A stretch of DNA of 64,000 nt from Planctomycetota bacterium (GTDB taxonomy: Bacteria > Planctomycetota > PLA2 > JAEUHO01), in NCBI GenBank assembly GCA_028281445.1, contig JANQJW010000079.1, forward strand, positions 1 through 64,000. The letters are read 5' to 3'. A model generated the notes under the pieces. The model saw only the letters and a program-made list of their open reading frames with translations. It had not been told where the DNA came from and did no database searches. Positions within the stretch are counted from its first letter, which is position 1, and each line of letters begins with the position of its first letter. Shown here piece by piece: positions 1-9,981 of the stretch. The position numbers and the translations under genes are program-made.

Positions 1-3000
1 CCTCTCGCGCTTCGGCGGCTTGCGCCAGGCCCGCGTGGGCGAGCGTGGCGAACGCCAGGTCGGTCGCGTAGAGATCTGGCGCTCGGTGTTCGTGGCCGGC
101 GAGGAACTGATCAAGCAGGCTGAGCGCGCGCTCGAAGCGCCCGGTGCGCACGAGGGCCATCACGAGCAGCGTTTCGAAGCGGGGGTCGTCCTGGCGGCGG
201 TGGCGCAAGCCGCGGTGTTGGCCGAAGGCGGCGGCGAGGGCGGCAAGCTGGGCCTCTCGATTGCCTTGGGCGGGCGTGAGGTCGCGCCACATGATCCTCA
301 GTAGCCCTTCGGGCGAAGCGCGGCGCGTGTGTGCGATCCGAAAAGCAGACTCCTGTATGCGGGGTTCGAGGTCGTCTCGCGCGGCGATGGCGGCAACGAG
401 CGCGTCGGGGTCGCGCCAGGCTTCGCTCATGTCGTCCACGATCGGGCGCGCTCGCAGGCTCAGCTCGACGGCCTCTTCGATTGTTGGTACGCGATTGCGC
501 AAGGGCTCGCTGTCGAGGATCCGCAGTAGGCCGTGGGACATCGCGAGCAGGACGCGCGTTCCGTCCGGCGTGAACGCCAGCTCGTTGGTCCATCGGCCGC
601 CCTTGATCTGCACGAGCAGCCGCAGGGCAGGTACGTCCCACACGTGAACGACACCGTAGTACGAGCCGGCCACCAGGCGCGTGCCGTCTGGGCTGAACGC
701 GCAGCAGCTCAGGGACTGGTCCCATGCCGCGGCTGTGAACGGCGCCTGGTTCCGGTGCACCTCCCGGCCGGATGGCACTGCCCACAAGCGGGCGGTATCG
801 TCCGTCCCGACTGACGCGAGCAGCGCCCTGTTCGGGTGGAATGCGAGACCGGTGATCGCTCGCTCGTGGCCACGCAACACCTGCATCGGCGCGAGCGTCT
901 CTGCGTTCCACAGCCGGATCAAGCCGGCCTGATCACCCGTAGCAATTACGCGCCCGGCGTGGCCCACGACAACGCGCGTTGCCACGGCTTCGCCGATCGG
1001 CTGCTGGGCCACGGCGCGGCCAGTCGGCAGCTCCCACAGCCCGAGACGGCCATCTTCCGTGAGCGTCACGACACGCGATGAGTCCACGTAGTCCGCGAAG
1101 TACCACTGACGTTGCTCTGTCACGCGCCAGCGGGCCGTTGGCTTGCAGGTCGAGGTGTCGAACTCCGCCGCTTCGCCGTTGGTGTAGATCGTCAGGATGC
1201 GATCCCCCGTGGGTGAGAACCGAACGCTCGACGCGCTTCCGGCTCCGAGGAGGGTCCGCGTCTGCTCGCCGGTGGTGAGGTCACGCAGCCGGATGATGCC
1301 GCCGAAGCCCACGGAGGCAGCGAGGCGGCCGTCAGGCGACGTGTCCACGCTGCCCAGGTCGCTCAGGTGTCCGGTGAGGGCGCGCGGATCGTCGCCCAAA
1401 CCGAGGTAGCGCTCGCGCAGACCGCCCTGGGTGTTCACGACCAGGCGGCGCCCGTCCGGGTGCAGCGAGCTCGTCGACCGCACGGCGCCTGCGAGGAGCC
1501 GCGGGCGCAGCGGGTCATCGGGGCTAGCCACATAGATGCGCCCGAGGCCATAGATGAGCAGGCGGCGCCTCGGTGCGTCCCAGACCATGCGGGCGGAGTA
1601 GCCGTCGGTAGCGAAGGGGTCGCGTTCGCGGCCGTCCTTCGTGTCGAAGATCCGCACAAGGCCCGAGGTGCTACAGGCCACGCGGTCCGGGCCCAGGAAT
1701 AGAACCGTGCCGAGCAGCCGTCGGCTCACACGCCGGCGCCAAGTCTCCTGCCCGTCGTCCGCGCGGAGCATCCGCACGTGGCCGTCGATGGTTGCAACCG
1801 CCATCCGATCGCCGTCCGGCCCAGGATGGCAGTCCATGCCGAGGATGGCTGCGTCGAGCTGCGTGCGCGCGAGCTCGTTGCCCTCCAGGTCCGTTCGCAC
1901 GATCGCGCCGTCCACGCCGCCCATGGCAAACGCCACCTCCGCGCCGCCGCGGAGGAAGGCAACCTCGCCGTGCGAGCCGGACAGACGTGCCATGAGCTCG
2001 CCGCCGGGCCAGGACCACACCTCGGCGGTCTCGCGCGTCGTCATCGCGAGGCAGTTCCCCGTGGGACTCCAGCGCATGAACACGGGCTGTGACTGCGGCT
2101 CGAGCTTGCGGACGATCTCGCCCGTGTCGTCGTCGTAGATCCAGACCTCGCCGCCCATGGTCGCTGCGAACCACTTGCCGCTTGGGTGGTGTCTGATGTC
2201 GAGGACGTTCACCGGCTTCGACTCGAACGCCCGGATGCTCGGATCCAGACCGTTGCGCAGGTGCTGCCACTCCCAGTTGCGAAACTCCGCGGGCGCCTCG
2301 TCGAGCAGGACCTCGGCATGACGAGTCGAGCCGATGCGGCCCGCGGCCTCCGATGCGGCGAGACTCGCGACGTACTGTCCGAACCGGGCTTCTCGCCGCT
2401 CCTTGGCGAGGTCGCGCACGTACCAGACCGACATCGCCACGAGAAGGAGCAGCGCCACCGCGCCCGTGATCGCAAGCGGCTTGTGGCGTCCGATCGCGCT
2501 GCGCAGCAGGTAGCCGAGCGACGGTGCGCGGGCCGCGATGGGGCGTCCGTCGAGGAACGCGCGCAGATCGCCCGCCATCTCTTCGACCGTGGCGTACCGC
2601 TGTGCGGGCTCGCGTGCCATGGCCTTGCGCACGATCGTGTCGAGGTCGACAGGGATCCCGGGATCGAGCGCACGCGGCCGCGACGGCGTGGAGGTGGCGA
2701 TCTGTGCCGCCAGGGCCGCGCGATCTTCTTCCGCGTACGCGCGCCGGCGCGTCAGCAGCTCGTAGAGCGTGATGCCGAGGCCGTATACGTCGCCCCGGGC
2801 ATCGGACTCGCCGCGGAACCGCTCGGGCGGCATGTAGCGCAACGTGCCGAGCACATCGCCCGTTCGCGTGAGGTCGCCGGAGTCGTCTGCCTTGGCCAGT
2901 CCGAAGTCGGTGATCCAGACGCTGCCGTCCTTGTCGATCATCAAGTTCGACGGCTTGACATCCCGGTGCAGCACGCCGTTGGCGTGCGCGTGCGCGATGC

Positions 3001-3581
3001 CGTCGGCAGCTTGCAGGATCAAGCGGGCGCCGCTGCGGTAGTGATCCGCCGTGACCGAACCGGCCTCGCGCGCTTCCTCGATGATCTCGTCGAGCCCACG
3101 GCCGTCGATGTACTGCATCGTGTAGAAGTGCACACCGTCGTCTTCGCCGTAGCCGATGACCGGCACGATGCGCGGATGCTTGAGGCGGGCAGCGGCCTGC
3201 GCTTCGACGCGGAACCGCTCGACCGTGCGCGGGTCGAGCTGCGCCATGTTGGGCAGTACCTTCAGGGCCACCCGCCGCCCCAGCGTCTTCTGTTCGGCTT
3301 CGTAGACGACGCCCATGCCGCCCCGGCCGATGATGCGCAACAGGCGGTAGTCGCCGATCTCCTCACCCTCCGGCAAGGCGTCGCCGGTTGCCGGCTCGCG
3401 CTTGACGCTCTCCATCACGGAGAGCAGCGGGAAGATCGACTCGATGTCGTCCGCGAGATCGGGGTGGGCCTCTGCGTACTCGGCAATCGACGGACGGTCC
3501 CCGCGCCGCTCGCGCTCCACGAACTCCTCGGCCAGGAGGTCGAGATCGACCCGGCTGTCGTCGTCCGTGTTCATCGCCATG
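1..3581 (-). CDS. Ser/Thr protein kinase with WD40 repeats (C-terminus beyond window)
   Basis: This is a membrane-anchored eukaryotic-type kinase, read from 3581 down to the window edge (about 1190 codons, no stop reached). After a short acidic N-terminus the kinase domain covers roughly residues 78-340. It has a glycine loop (GRGGMGVVY), the VALKVL lysine, the catalytic loop HRDVKPSNL and the DFG in ITDFGLAKA. A single hydrophobic segment follows near residues 362-382. A long beta-propeller-like region with WD40 units comes next (for example VGTDDTARLW and GVVHVWDVP). The end looks helical and TPR-like. The start could be the ATG at 3581 or at 3575; neither has a clear ribosome-binding site. 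It is divergent from an ECF sigma gene only 40 bp away. Kinase/ECF neighbours are a known Planctomycetota arrangement, and phosphorylation of or signalling to that sigma factor is inference. Confidence 0.93.
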
Positions 3582-3621
3582 CCAGCATACGAACTGCAGA
3601 CGTGGGCGGTAGGCTGCTCGC

Positions 3622-4236
3622 ATGGCGGACCGTCCCGACGACCGCGAGCTGCTCGAAGCCGGCGACGCCGAGCGTGGCGAGGTTCTCAACCGCCTGCTCG
3701 ACGGGCACCGCGAGCGGCTGCTGCGCATGGTGCAGATGCGACTGCATCCACAGGTGCGCCAGCGCGTGGACGCGTCCGACGTCATCCAGGACGCCTACCT
3801 GGAGATCGCGCAGCGCGTGGAGGACTACGTCAAGAACCCGCAGATGCCCTTCTTCCTCTGGGTGCGGCGGATCGCCGGCGATCGGCTCCTGAAGGCGCAC
3901 CGCTTCCACCTCGATGCCAAGCAGCGCGACGTGCGGCGTCAGGCCGCCCCCGAGCGCCGCATGCCCGACGTCAGTACCATTGCGCTCGTCGATCAGCTCG
4001 CCGGCGGCAGCACGTCGCCGTCCGTCGGCGCGGCCCGCGCCGAGCTGCGCGAACGCATCGCCGTGATGCTCGACGAGCTCAGCGACATCGACCGCGAGGT
4101 GCTCTGCATGCGTCACTTCGAGGAGCTCTCCAACGAGGAGGTCGCCCAGGAGCTCGGCCTTACCAAGCACGCCGCCAGCAAGCGCTACGTGCGCGCGCTG
4201 CAGCGCCTGCGCGACCTCGTGGGTCCAGGCACCTAG
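3622..4236 (+). CDS. ECF-type RNA polymerase sigma factor (kinase-associated)
   Basis: This is a 204-residue sigma-70 family protein that should direct RNA polymerase to a dedicated promoter set. Region 2 lies at about residues 25-90, with the typical DVIQDAYLEI helix and FFLWVRRIAGDRLL. Region 4 lies at about 150-200, with the helix-turn-helix LSNEEVAQELGLTKHAASKRY. There is no C-terminal extension and no linked anti-sigma gene. The partner is probably the divergent Ser/Thr kinase-WD40 gene, as in kinase-linked ECF groups described in Planctomycetota (family knowledge). The 40 bp between the two start codons leaves little room for two separate promoters, so coordinated or overlapping control is likely (inference). 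The ATG at 3622 has only a weak GGTAGG upstream. Confidence 0.92.
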   Translation: MADRPDDRELLEAGDAERGEVLNRLLDGHRERLLRMVQMRLHPQVRQRVDASDVIQDAYLEIAQRVEDYVKNPQMPFFLWVRRIAGDRLLKAHRFHLDAKQRDVRRQAAPERRMPDVSTIALVDQLAGGSTSPSVGAARAELRERIAVMLDELSDIDREVLCMRHFEELSNEEVAQELGLTKHAASKRYVRALQRLRDLVGPGT

Positions 4237-4735
4237 CTCCGCGCCTGTCGCGTCCGTAGACCGCAGGCCCCGGAGCCATGCCTGCTTTGCCGTTGTTCGC
4301 GGCTGTCATGTGTTTGTCCGCGGTCCGGAAACGGGACCTTCGGGCGGGGCCGGGGGACCCTACGGCCGCAGAGCCCCACTAACAGGCCTCTCTGCTCGCC
4401 ACCTGCGGGGTTCTCCACATCCTGCCCACGTGGGCGGCTTTTTGGCACGCGATTCGGGCCTACAAGGCTCTTGGAATCGCGGGCGAATCGCGGGATATTT
4501 CCGCCGTCCACGACTCTTTGTGGCAAAGCGGGCACGCAGGGATGGAGGCCCGTCCGAGCGACGAAGGGACGCCTGGCGAGAAGCCCGGCGCGTGAACATT
4601 GGATCCTCCGGATTCAAGGCGCGCACGGGGCGGACCGAGTAGGCGGAATGGGGCAGCAGCGCTGGTGTCGCATCAGCGTGGGGCCCTGTGGGGGTGCGGA
4701 GACGGGTAACGGTCGTCTTCGCGGGAGGGTTACGA
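4237..4735. other. long intergenic region without a convincing gene
   Basis: About 500 bases separate the ECF gene from the next coding sequence. The open frames here lack family resemblance and coding-like composition, so I call none. The only structures I can support are a terminator-like hairpin at 4422-4443 and a short direct repeat (AATCGCGGG twice near 4474-4495). The stretch just before 4736 must carry the promoter and ribosome-binding site of the secreted protein that follows. Confidence 0.5.
4422..4443 (+). terminator. putative rho-independent terminator
   Basis: CTGCCC (4422-4427) pairs with GGGCGG (4432-4437) around an ACGT loop, with one G-U pair. It is followed by C and then five T residues (4439-4443). 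This is the only hairpin followed by a T run that I found in the gap. It lies about 190 bases after the sigma-factor stop, so it would end that transcript. Confidence 0.45.
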
Positions 4736-5392
4736 ATGCGAAGCGCAACGCTGGTCGCGCTGTTCATCATGGCAGTTGGATTTGCCGTCGAACCCGCGTA
4801 CGCGGGCCCGACGGGTACCTCGTGCGTAAAGGGGCAGAGTGTCGTCCGGCCTGGCGCACGCTCTTGCGCACCGCGCACCGCGCAGCCCCGCGTCGCGCCA
4901 GGTCGCGTCGTCCGCGTGACGCGCGTAGCCAGCAGCAACGGTATTCCCCCGCGGCCTCCGCCGCCGCCGCTCTACGGCAGCCGCTCGGACACGATCCCGG
5001 CTCCTGCCTACGTGCCCGCTCGTACGACGCGTGTCGTGCGCACGCCCGCCCGCTACGTGCCGCCGCCGCCGCCGCCGCCTGCCATGCCCAGGAGCGCGCA
5101 GCCGGTGAGCCGCGTCGTTCGCACGGTCCCGGCACCGACGACGACCTACCGCGCGCCGGCGTACTCCACGGCGCCTCCGACGTACCCCGTCGTTCGCCGA
5201 CCCGCAACGGCGACGATCACGTACTCGAGTCCCGCACCGCGCCGCGCTCCGGCGCGCACGGCGACGACGCGCAGTCGTGCCCCGCGCCGGCTCATCACGC
5301 GCACGCGCCCGTCCGCATCGAACCCGGCTTGCAACGACAAGTCGCCCGCGAAGCTGCTGAAGGGGATCTTCCCCTCCAGTTGCGCTACCTGA
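4736..5392 (+). CDS. secreted Arg/Pro/Thr-rich low-complexity protein
   Basis: This 218-residue protein has a clear signal peptide (hydrophobic SATLVALFIMAVGFAV, then a likely cut after AYA). The mature chain is extremely rich in Pro, Arg, Thr and Ala. It contains poly-proline stretches near residues 75-80 and 118-125 and many VVR, ARTTR and APART-like words. It ends in a short tail with two cysteines (PACNDKS, SSCAT). The ATG at 4736 is preceded by GGAGGG at good spacing. No enzymatic motif is visible. Composition and architecture resemble the products of 30534-31271 and 29318-29635, so it may belong to a lineage-specific family of basic envelope proteins. Binding to acidic polymers or cross-linking through the C-terminal cysteines would be speculation. 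Confidence 0.75.
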   Translation: MRSATLVALFIMAVGFAVEPAYAGPTGTSCVKGQSVVRPGARSCAPRTAQPRVAPGRVVRVTRVASSNGIPPRPPPPPLYGSRSDTIPAPAYVPARTTRVVRTPARYVPPPPPPPAMPRSAQPVSRVVRTVPAPTTTYRAPAYSTAPPTYPVVRRPATATITYSSPAPRRAPARTATTRSRAPRRLITRTRPSASNPACNDKSPAKLLKGIFPSSCAT

Positions 5393-5404
5393 CGCTAGAG
5401 CTAC

Positions 5405-5421
5405 GCCGGCCGTTGGCCGGC
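5405..5421 (+). terminator. perfect GC hairpin just after the stop codon
   Basis: GCCGGCC (5405-5411) pairs perfectly with GGCCGGC (5415-5421) around a GTT loop, 12 bases downstream of the TGA of the Arg/Pro-rich gene. No T run follows, so it would act as a transcript-end stabiliser or a rho-dependent pause site rather than a classic intrinsic terminator. Confidence 0.4.
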
Positions 5422-5633
5422 TTCGCTCACGATGCGGTTGGCTTCGTTTTCGCGCGGACGTGCTGCTTGCCAGATGCTCGGCAGCGCTGTGCGGGCCGCT
5501 TCGCTCTCCTCCTCGCATAGACAGGCTACGCGTCGTCGTCCCCCGCTTTGCGGTGCCTTCGCCCTGACAAGCCGGCGACGAGAGCGCGCGTTCTGGAACC
5601 CCCGAGGCGCAGGCTGCCTGTATACCGGGTTCG

Positions 5634-6656
5634 ATGCCGCGCCTCGTTGTCCTTGCTCTGCTCACCTGCGCCGTACTCGTGCCGGTCTCCCAGGCACGGG
5701 CGGAGCAACCGGCTGGGATGGTCGAGGCCGCCCGCGCGTGGCTCGCGAGTCTCAGTGACGTGCAGCGCAAGCGGGCGAGCCGCACGCTGTCCGCCCAGAG
5801 CCGGGTGCGCTGGAACTTCTTCCCCGGTGCACGCAGCGGCCTCGCACTCAAGCGCATGAACGATGCGCAGCGCGCGGCCGCCTTCGCGCTGGTCCGCCGC
5901 GGCCTGAGCAACAAGGGCTACGAGACGTTGCGCGGCATCCTGACCGTCGAGGGCGTCCTGCAGGCCGCGCTCTCACCCACGCGGCGCCGCATGAGTCCCG
6001 AGTGGCGCGATCCCGGCCTCTACCACCTCGCGGTGTTCGGCACGCCGCACGCGCAACGGCCATGGGGTTGGCGCCTGGAAGGCCACCACCTGTCCCTCAA
6101 CTTCACGTTCGTGCCGGGGCGGGGCTGGGTCGGTACCCCCTTCTTCCTCGGTGCCAATCCGGCGTACGTGATGCGCGGACCGCACAAGGGACTGCGTGTG
6201 CTCGGCGCCCAGGAGGACACCGCGCGCCGCCTCCTTGCTTCGTTGCGGCCTGATCAACGCACGCGTGCCGTCCTGGCCCGGCCCGCAAGCGGCGACCTCT
6301 TCCACGCGTCCTTGGACACGCTCCGGCGCATTCAGCCCGCGGGATTGCCCGCAAGCGCGATGGACGCGTCGCAACAGGCATTACTGTGGAGTGTCATCGA
6401 GTCCTATGCGCGGAACTTCCGCGCGGAGGTCGTCGCGCACGAGATTGCCGAAGCGCGCAAGGCGGGTATCGGGAAGGTGCACTTCGCATGGCGCGGCGAC
6501 ACGCGTCCCGGCGGCAACTGCTTCTACCGCATTCAGGGCCCGACGCTCGTGATCGAGTTCAGCAACGACGGCAACCACATCCACTCGATCTGGCGCGATC
6601 CCGTCGACGAGTTCGCGGTGGCTTCGCTGCGATCAGCGCGCAGAACCAGTCGCTGA
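5634..6656 (+). CDS. DUF3500 family secreted protein
   Basis: This 340-residue protein has an N-terminal signal peptide (LVVLALLTCAVLVPVSQARA). It matches the DUF3500 pattern as I know it: an early helical part (SNKGYETLRGIL), a central LYHLAVFGTP...WGWRLEGHHLSLNFTFV block, and a C-terminal HFAWRG...FYRIQGPTLVIEFSN...HIHSIWRDP block. Conserved histidines in GHHLS and NHIHS look like metal or substrate ligands, but the family function is not established. The start ATG at 5634 gives the signal peptide directly. The last 24 bases overlap the convergent thioredoxin-like gene. Confidence 0.88.
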   Translation: MPRLVVLALLTCAVLVPVSQARAEQPAGMVEAARAWLASLSDVQRKRASRTLSAQSRVRWNFFPGARSGLALKRMNDAQRAAAFALVRRGLSNKGYETLRGILTVEGVLQAALSPTRRRMSPEWRDPGLYHLAVFGTPHAQRPWGWRLEGHHLSLNFTFVPGRGWVGTPFFLGANPAYVMRGPHKGLRVLGAQEDTARRLLASLRPDQRTRAVLARPASGDLFHASLDTLRRIQPAGLPASAMDASQQALLWSVIESYARNFRAEVVAHEIAEARKAGIGKVHFAWRGDTRPGGNCFYRIQGPTLVIEFSNDGNHIHSIWRDPVDEFAVASLRSARRTSR

Positions 6657-7676
6657 CGCGGCCGGCAGGCGTGTGTTCAGGAACGCGTCCAGGGCGGCGA
6701 GGTCGCGCGCCGGCCCGGCGTAGCGCGTCGCGCGCGACGTGTGGATGCGCGGGCCGGGGTGCACCCACTGGATGACGCCCTGCTGGTCCACGAGGATGCT
6801 GATGCTCGTAGCCTGGCGCAGGCGCCCGCGTTGCATGAACGGCCGTAGCATGCGCCAGCCCTCGTCCACCGCCAGTGCGTGCGGCGCGCCGCCGAGGCGT
6901 TGGAACGCGCTGCGGATGGATGCGTCCGAGACGCGGAACGCGCTCTTGCGGTGGTAGACCCCGACGAACCGCAGCCCGCGGGCGGCGTACTTGTTCGCGA
7001 GTCCGGACAGCGAGGGCACGCTCGCCGTGCAGTGCGGGCAGTTGGTCGTCCACCAACGCAGCAGGGTCAGCCCGCTCTCCGCGAAGGCCACCGGTCTGGA
7101 CGGCTGGAGCCAGCGTAAGCCGGAGAGCGAGCCGAAGGCCGTACCTACGAGCGGGTTCGACGGCGGCGCCCGCAGCGCCTCGATAGCGCGCACCTCGTCG
7201 CCCGCCGGGCGAACCGGCCGGGACGCGCGTACGATGCCGCGCGCATCGATCAGCACCGCCCACGGGCCGGTGCCCGCGCCGTAGCGGTCGCGGATCGTCG
7301 GCCGGCCTGCGATCGGCCATTCGGTGGCAGCCGGCACGCGCAGCTGGTACTGCGCGAGGTAGGCCAGCTGGGTCGGGCGCGGCTTGCTCGGCGCGTCCGT
7401 CTGCAGGGCCACGAACGCAACGGTACGTCCGTAGCGGCTCCGCAAGCGTGCGACGGCGCGCAAGGCACGAGCGTTGGCTGCGTCGTCCGGCGCGTACAGC
7501 ACGACGTAGACCACCCGGCCGCGCAGGTCGGTGGGCTGCAGGGACGAGCGGCCGCGCTGGAGGTTCACCCAGCCCACCGCGCTCCACGCCGGCGCCTCCT
7601 TGCCGATGACCGGGTCGGCATACGCCGGTAGGGCGAGGGCGGTCAGCAGTCCGGTGACCAGGGCCGTTCGCAGCAC
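6633..7676 (-). CDS. periplasmic protein with two thioredoxin-like domains
   Basis: This 347-residue protein has a signal peptide (LVTGLLTALALPAYA). It carries two successive peroxiredoxin/thioredoxin-fold domains. The first (about 25-165) has LRGRVVYVVLYAPDDAANARALRAV, in which the usual CxxC position is DDAA, so it is probably redox-inactive. The second (about 170-335) has LLRWWTTNCPHCTASVPSL with an intact CPHC active site, then ISILVDQQGVIQWVHPG with the cis-Pro region typical of TlpA/ResA-like proteins. It probably acts in extracytoplasmic thiol-disulfide exchange, perhaps in cytochrome c maturation (inference). The start is GTG at 7676. The gene is convergent with the DUF3500 gene and overlaps it by 24 bp. 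Confidence 0.85.
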   Translation of the reverse strand: MLRTALVTGLLTALALPAYADPVIGKEAPAWSAVGWVNLQRGRSSLQPTDLRGRVVYVVLYAPDDAANARALRAVARLRSRYGRTVAFVALQTDAPSKPRPTQLAYLAQYQLRVPAATEWPIAGRPTIRDRYGAGTGPWAVLIDARGIVRASRPVRPAGDEVRAIEALRAPPSNPLVGTAFGSLSGLRWLQPSRPVAFAESGLTLLRWWTTNCPHCTASVPSLSGLANKYAARGLRFVGVYHRKSAFRVSDASIRSAFQRLGGAPHALAVDEGWRMLRPFMQRGRLRQATSISILVDQQGVIQWVHPGPRIHTSRATRYAGPARDLAALDAFLNTRLPAASATGSAR

Positions 7677-7729
7677 GGGGTCAAGCCTACCGCCCGGTGC
7701 ACGGGCGGCTGGCGGAACGGAAGATTCCG

Positions 7730-8950
7730 TTAGCGAGCGCGCCCGCCGGTGCGTCCGCGCAGGCGGTTGAGGATGCGACGCTCTGCGATCGTGAGCGTGC
7801 CTCGCGCGCCACGGCGCTCGAGCGCCTCCTGTCCGCCGACGCCGTACTCGGACCCCGGCAGCGGGGGCCGGATGTCACGAGAGAACAAGGCGTTCTCGAA
7901 CGGCTCGTGCGGGAACACGGCGCCGTGAACGAGCTCGCCGTCCATGGCGACCGCGGTGCCCCGCGTCCCGTTGCCCGTCTTGAGGATCACGTACTCGCCG
8001 ATCGAGCCCTTCGGCTGATCGCCGTCGCGGTACTTGGCCTTCTGGAGGGAAGCCAGCAGCTTCTCGGCCTTCTTACGCATCCTCTCGACGGCCTTGACCG
8101 GGTCGTCGTCGGCCTTGGGCACCTTCAGCCCGATCTTCTTCGCGCGCAGCGCGATGGCCGCCGCGGCGAACGTGTGGGACTTGAGCAGCGGCTCGAAGTA
8201 GGCCTTGAACAATCGGTTGCTGCCGAAGAACTCGAACGAGCGGATGCGACCACGCACCGCGGTCACGAGCCCGATCACGCGGCCGCCCGAGGCGGTCGGG
8301 AATGCGGACAACGACTCGTGGCACGGCAGGCACAACACCGTGAGCTGGTCCGAGGCGGCAATGGCCGACAGGGACTCGCGCTTGTCGTCGGGGTTGCGGA
8401 AGTCGAGGAAGTGCGAGACGAAGTTCGGCACCAGGGTGCTGGTCGGATTGAACTCTGCCCGCTCGCGTAGATACGGCGGCGCCGTCGAGGTTGAGACGCG
8501 GAACGGCAACGCGTCCTTGCGCTGGTCCTTGCGGGCTGACGCGGGGATCGTACGGATCTCGACGCGGCCGCCGACGGGCACAATCACATCGTTCGGGACC
8601 AGCCGGTCCCGTTTGCCGCCCCCCAGCACCGTGCCGCCGAGCACGAGCAGCGGCTCGGTCTCGTTGTTCGCGATGCCGACGTTGTAGCGACGCTTCGGGA
8701 ACTCCGGCTCGCTCCAGCCGACTTTCGTCGCCCACACGTCGGGCTTGATCTTCTGCTTCTCCGTCTTCTCGGGTGCGAGCAGCGGGAAGATGATCAGCTC
8801 GGTGGTGTGCTGGCCGTCACCCAACGTCACGCCCTCGAGCATGCGCTGGACGAAGTTGGGTTCCTTGTCCTTCGCGTCAGCGGGCGCGGCCGCAAGCACG
8901 AGGAGGGCACAGAGCGCGAGGCACTGCAGGGGCAGGAGGCGAGTCTTCAT
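7730..8950 (-). CDS. secreted ARPP-1-like domain protein
   Basis: This 406-residue protein has a signal peptide (LLPLQCLALCALLVLAAAPADA). The body resembles the ARPP-1 domain (ADP-ribosylglycohydrolase/phosphatase-associated). The ELIIFPLLAP...PLLVLGGTVLGGGKRDRLVPNDVIVPVGG block near residues 50-130 corresponds to the usual 'lileGe.l.GgkqnRv' region of that family. A histidine-bearing HGAVFPHEPF motif lies near residue 355. The C-terminus is a basic tail rich in Arg. In other organisms ARPP-1 is cytoplasmic; here it is clearly exported, which is unusual. A biochemical role is not known. The ATG at 8950 precedes the signal peptide. Confidence 0.72.
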   Translation of the reverse strand: MKTRLLPLQCLALCALLVLAAAPADAKDKEPNFVQRMLEGVTLGDGQHTTELIIFPLLAPEKTEKQKIKPDVWATKVGWSEPEFPKRRYNVGIANNETEPLLVLGGTVLGGGKRDRLVPNDVIVPVGGRVEIRTIPASARKDQRKDALPFRVSTSTAPPYLRERAEFNPTSTLVPNFVSHFLDFRNPDDKRESLSAIAASDQLTVLCLPCHESLSAFPTASGGRVIGLVTAVRGRIRSFEFFGSNRLFKAYFEPLLKSHTFAAAAIALRAKKIGLKVPKADDDPVKAVERMRKKAEKLLASLQKAKYRDGDQPKGSIGEYVILKTGNGTRGTAVAMDGELVHGAVFPHEPFENALFSRDIRPPLPGSEYGVGGQEALERRGARGTLTIAERRILNRLRGRTGGRAR

Positions 8951-9153
8951 CGGCTTCCAGTCTCCGGATAACCATTGACGATCCCGGAACGTGCGGGGTT
9001 TCCCGCTTCCGGACCGTGAAGGCTACCGGATCCCGGGGGGAGGCGCTACGCCTGCTGACACGGCTCCATGTGTGTGGTATCCCCCACGGTATGCGGGCCA
9101 TGGCCCGATTCGTTGCGCTTCGAGGCGGTCCCCCGGGGGACGAAGGATGGGAC

Positions 9154-9981
9154 GTGAGAGGACGTGTTGGCCTGCTGTTCCTTCTCCTGGCTGCCGGGTG
9201 CGGTGATCGGAAGGACGCCGTGACCCAGACGGCCCTCGAGCGGATTCGCGAGAACCGCGTCATGCTCATCGCGCACCGCGGGGCGAGCAAGGCCATGCCC
9301 GAGAACACGTTGCCCGCATTCCAGGAGGCGCAGGCTGCGTTCGTGGACCTCATCGAGCTCGACTACCGCCATACAAAGGACGGAAGGCCGGTCGTCATCC
9401 ACGACGAGACCCTCGACCGCACGACGGATGCCGTCGCGCGCTGGGGCGGCGCGGACATCCGGGTCGCGTCGCGGACCCTGGATGACATCCGCCAGCTCGA
9501 TGCCGGGTTGTGGTTCGACAAGCGCTTCCGCAACACGCGCGTGCCGACGCTCGAAGGGGCCGTCAGCATCATCGAGCTCGAGGCACTGGCGCTGATCGAG
9601 CGCAAGAGCGGCGACGCGAAGACGCTCGTCGACTGGCTGCGAACGACGGGGCGGTTGAACAGCGTCGTCGTGCAGGCGTTCGACTGGACGTTCCTTGCAC
9701 AGTGTCGCGCGCTGGCACCCGACCTGGCTATCGGGGCACTTGGTCGAGAGGCAGCGACAGACGACGATCTACGTACGTTGAGGTCGTTTGGCGCGGTGGC
9801 CGTGGGTTGGCGCGCCAAGGACCTCGACGCAGCTCGGATCAAGCGCTTCCATGCGAACGGCCAGAAGGTGTGGGCCTACACAGTCAACGATCCGGAGGCC
9901 GCGAAGAAGCTCATCACCGCCGGCGTGGACGGGATCATCACCGACGATCCCTTCACGATCGGACCGCTACTCGACGACTAG
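9154..9981 (+). CDS. glycerophosphodiester phosphodiesterase lipoprotein
   Basis: This enzyme hydrolyses glycerophosphodiesters to glycerol-3-phosphate and an alcohol. The catalytic signature is intact: AHRGASKAMPENT, then IELDYRHTKDGRPVVIHDETLDRTT (metal-binding Glu/Asp and the second His), ALIERK, and the C-terminal VWAYTVNDPEAAKKLITAGVDGIITD. I chose the GTG at 9154 because GAAGG lies at good spacing upstream and because it yields a short lipoprotein signal ending in the lipobox LAAGC. An in-frame ATG at 9100 would hide that signal. The product should be lipid-anchored outside the cytoplasm and may recycle phospholipid headgroups. The stop codon shares CTAG with the convergent GT39 gene. 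Confidence 0.92.
   Translation: MRGRVGLLFLLLAAGCGDRKDAVTQTALERIRENRVMLIAHRGASKAMPENTLPAFQEAQAAFVDLIELDYRHTKDGRPVVIHDETLDRTTDAVARWGGADIRVASRTLDDIRQLDAGLWFDKRFRNTRVPTLEGAVSIIELEALALIERKSGDAKTLVDWLRTTGRLNSVVVQAFDWTFLAQCRALAPDLAIGALGREAATDDDLRTLRSFGAVAVGWRAKDLDAARIKRFHANGQKVWAYTVNDPEAAKKLITAGVDGIITDDPFTIGPLLDD

Noticed and set aside
2186..3892. Plus-strand frame opposite the kinase
   Set aside because: The kinase reading has all catalytic motifs; the other strand shows only biased composition.
4310..4642. Open frame between the sigma factor and the secreted protein
   Set aside because: It has no ribosome-binding site or domain, crosses the terminator-like hairpin, and shows non-coding composition.
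5615..5640. tRNA-like TCGA loop near CCGGGTTCGATGCC
   Set aside because: No acceptor, D or anticodon stems can be paired around it, and the ATG of the DUF3500 gene lies in it.
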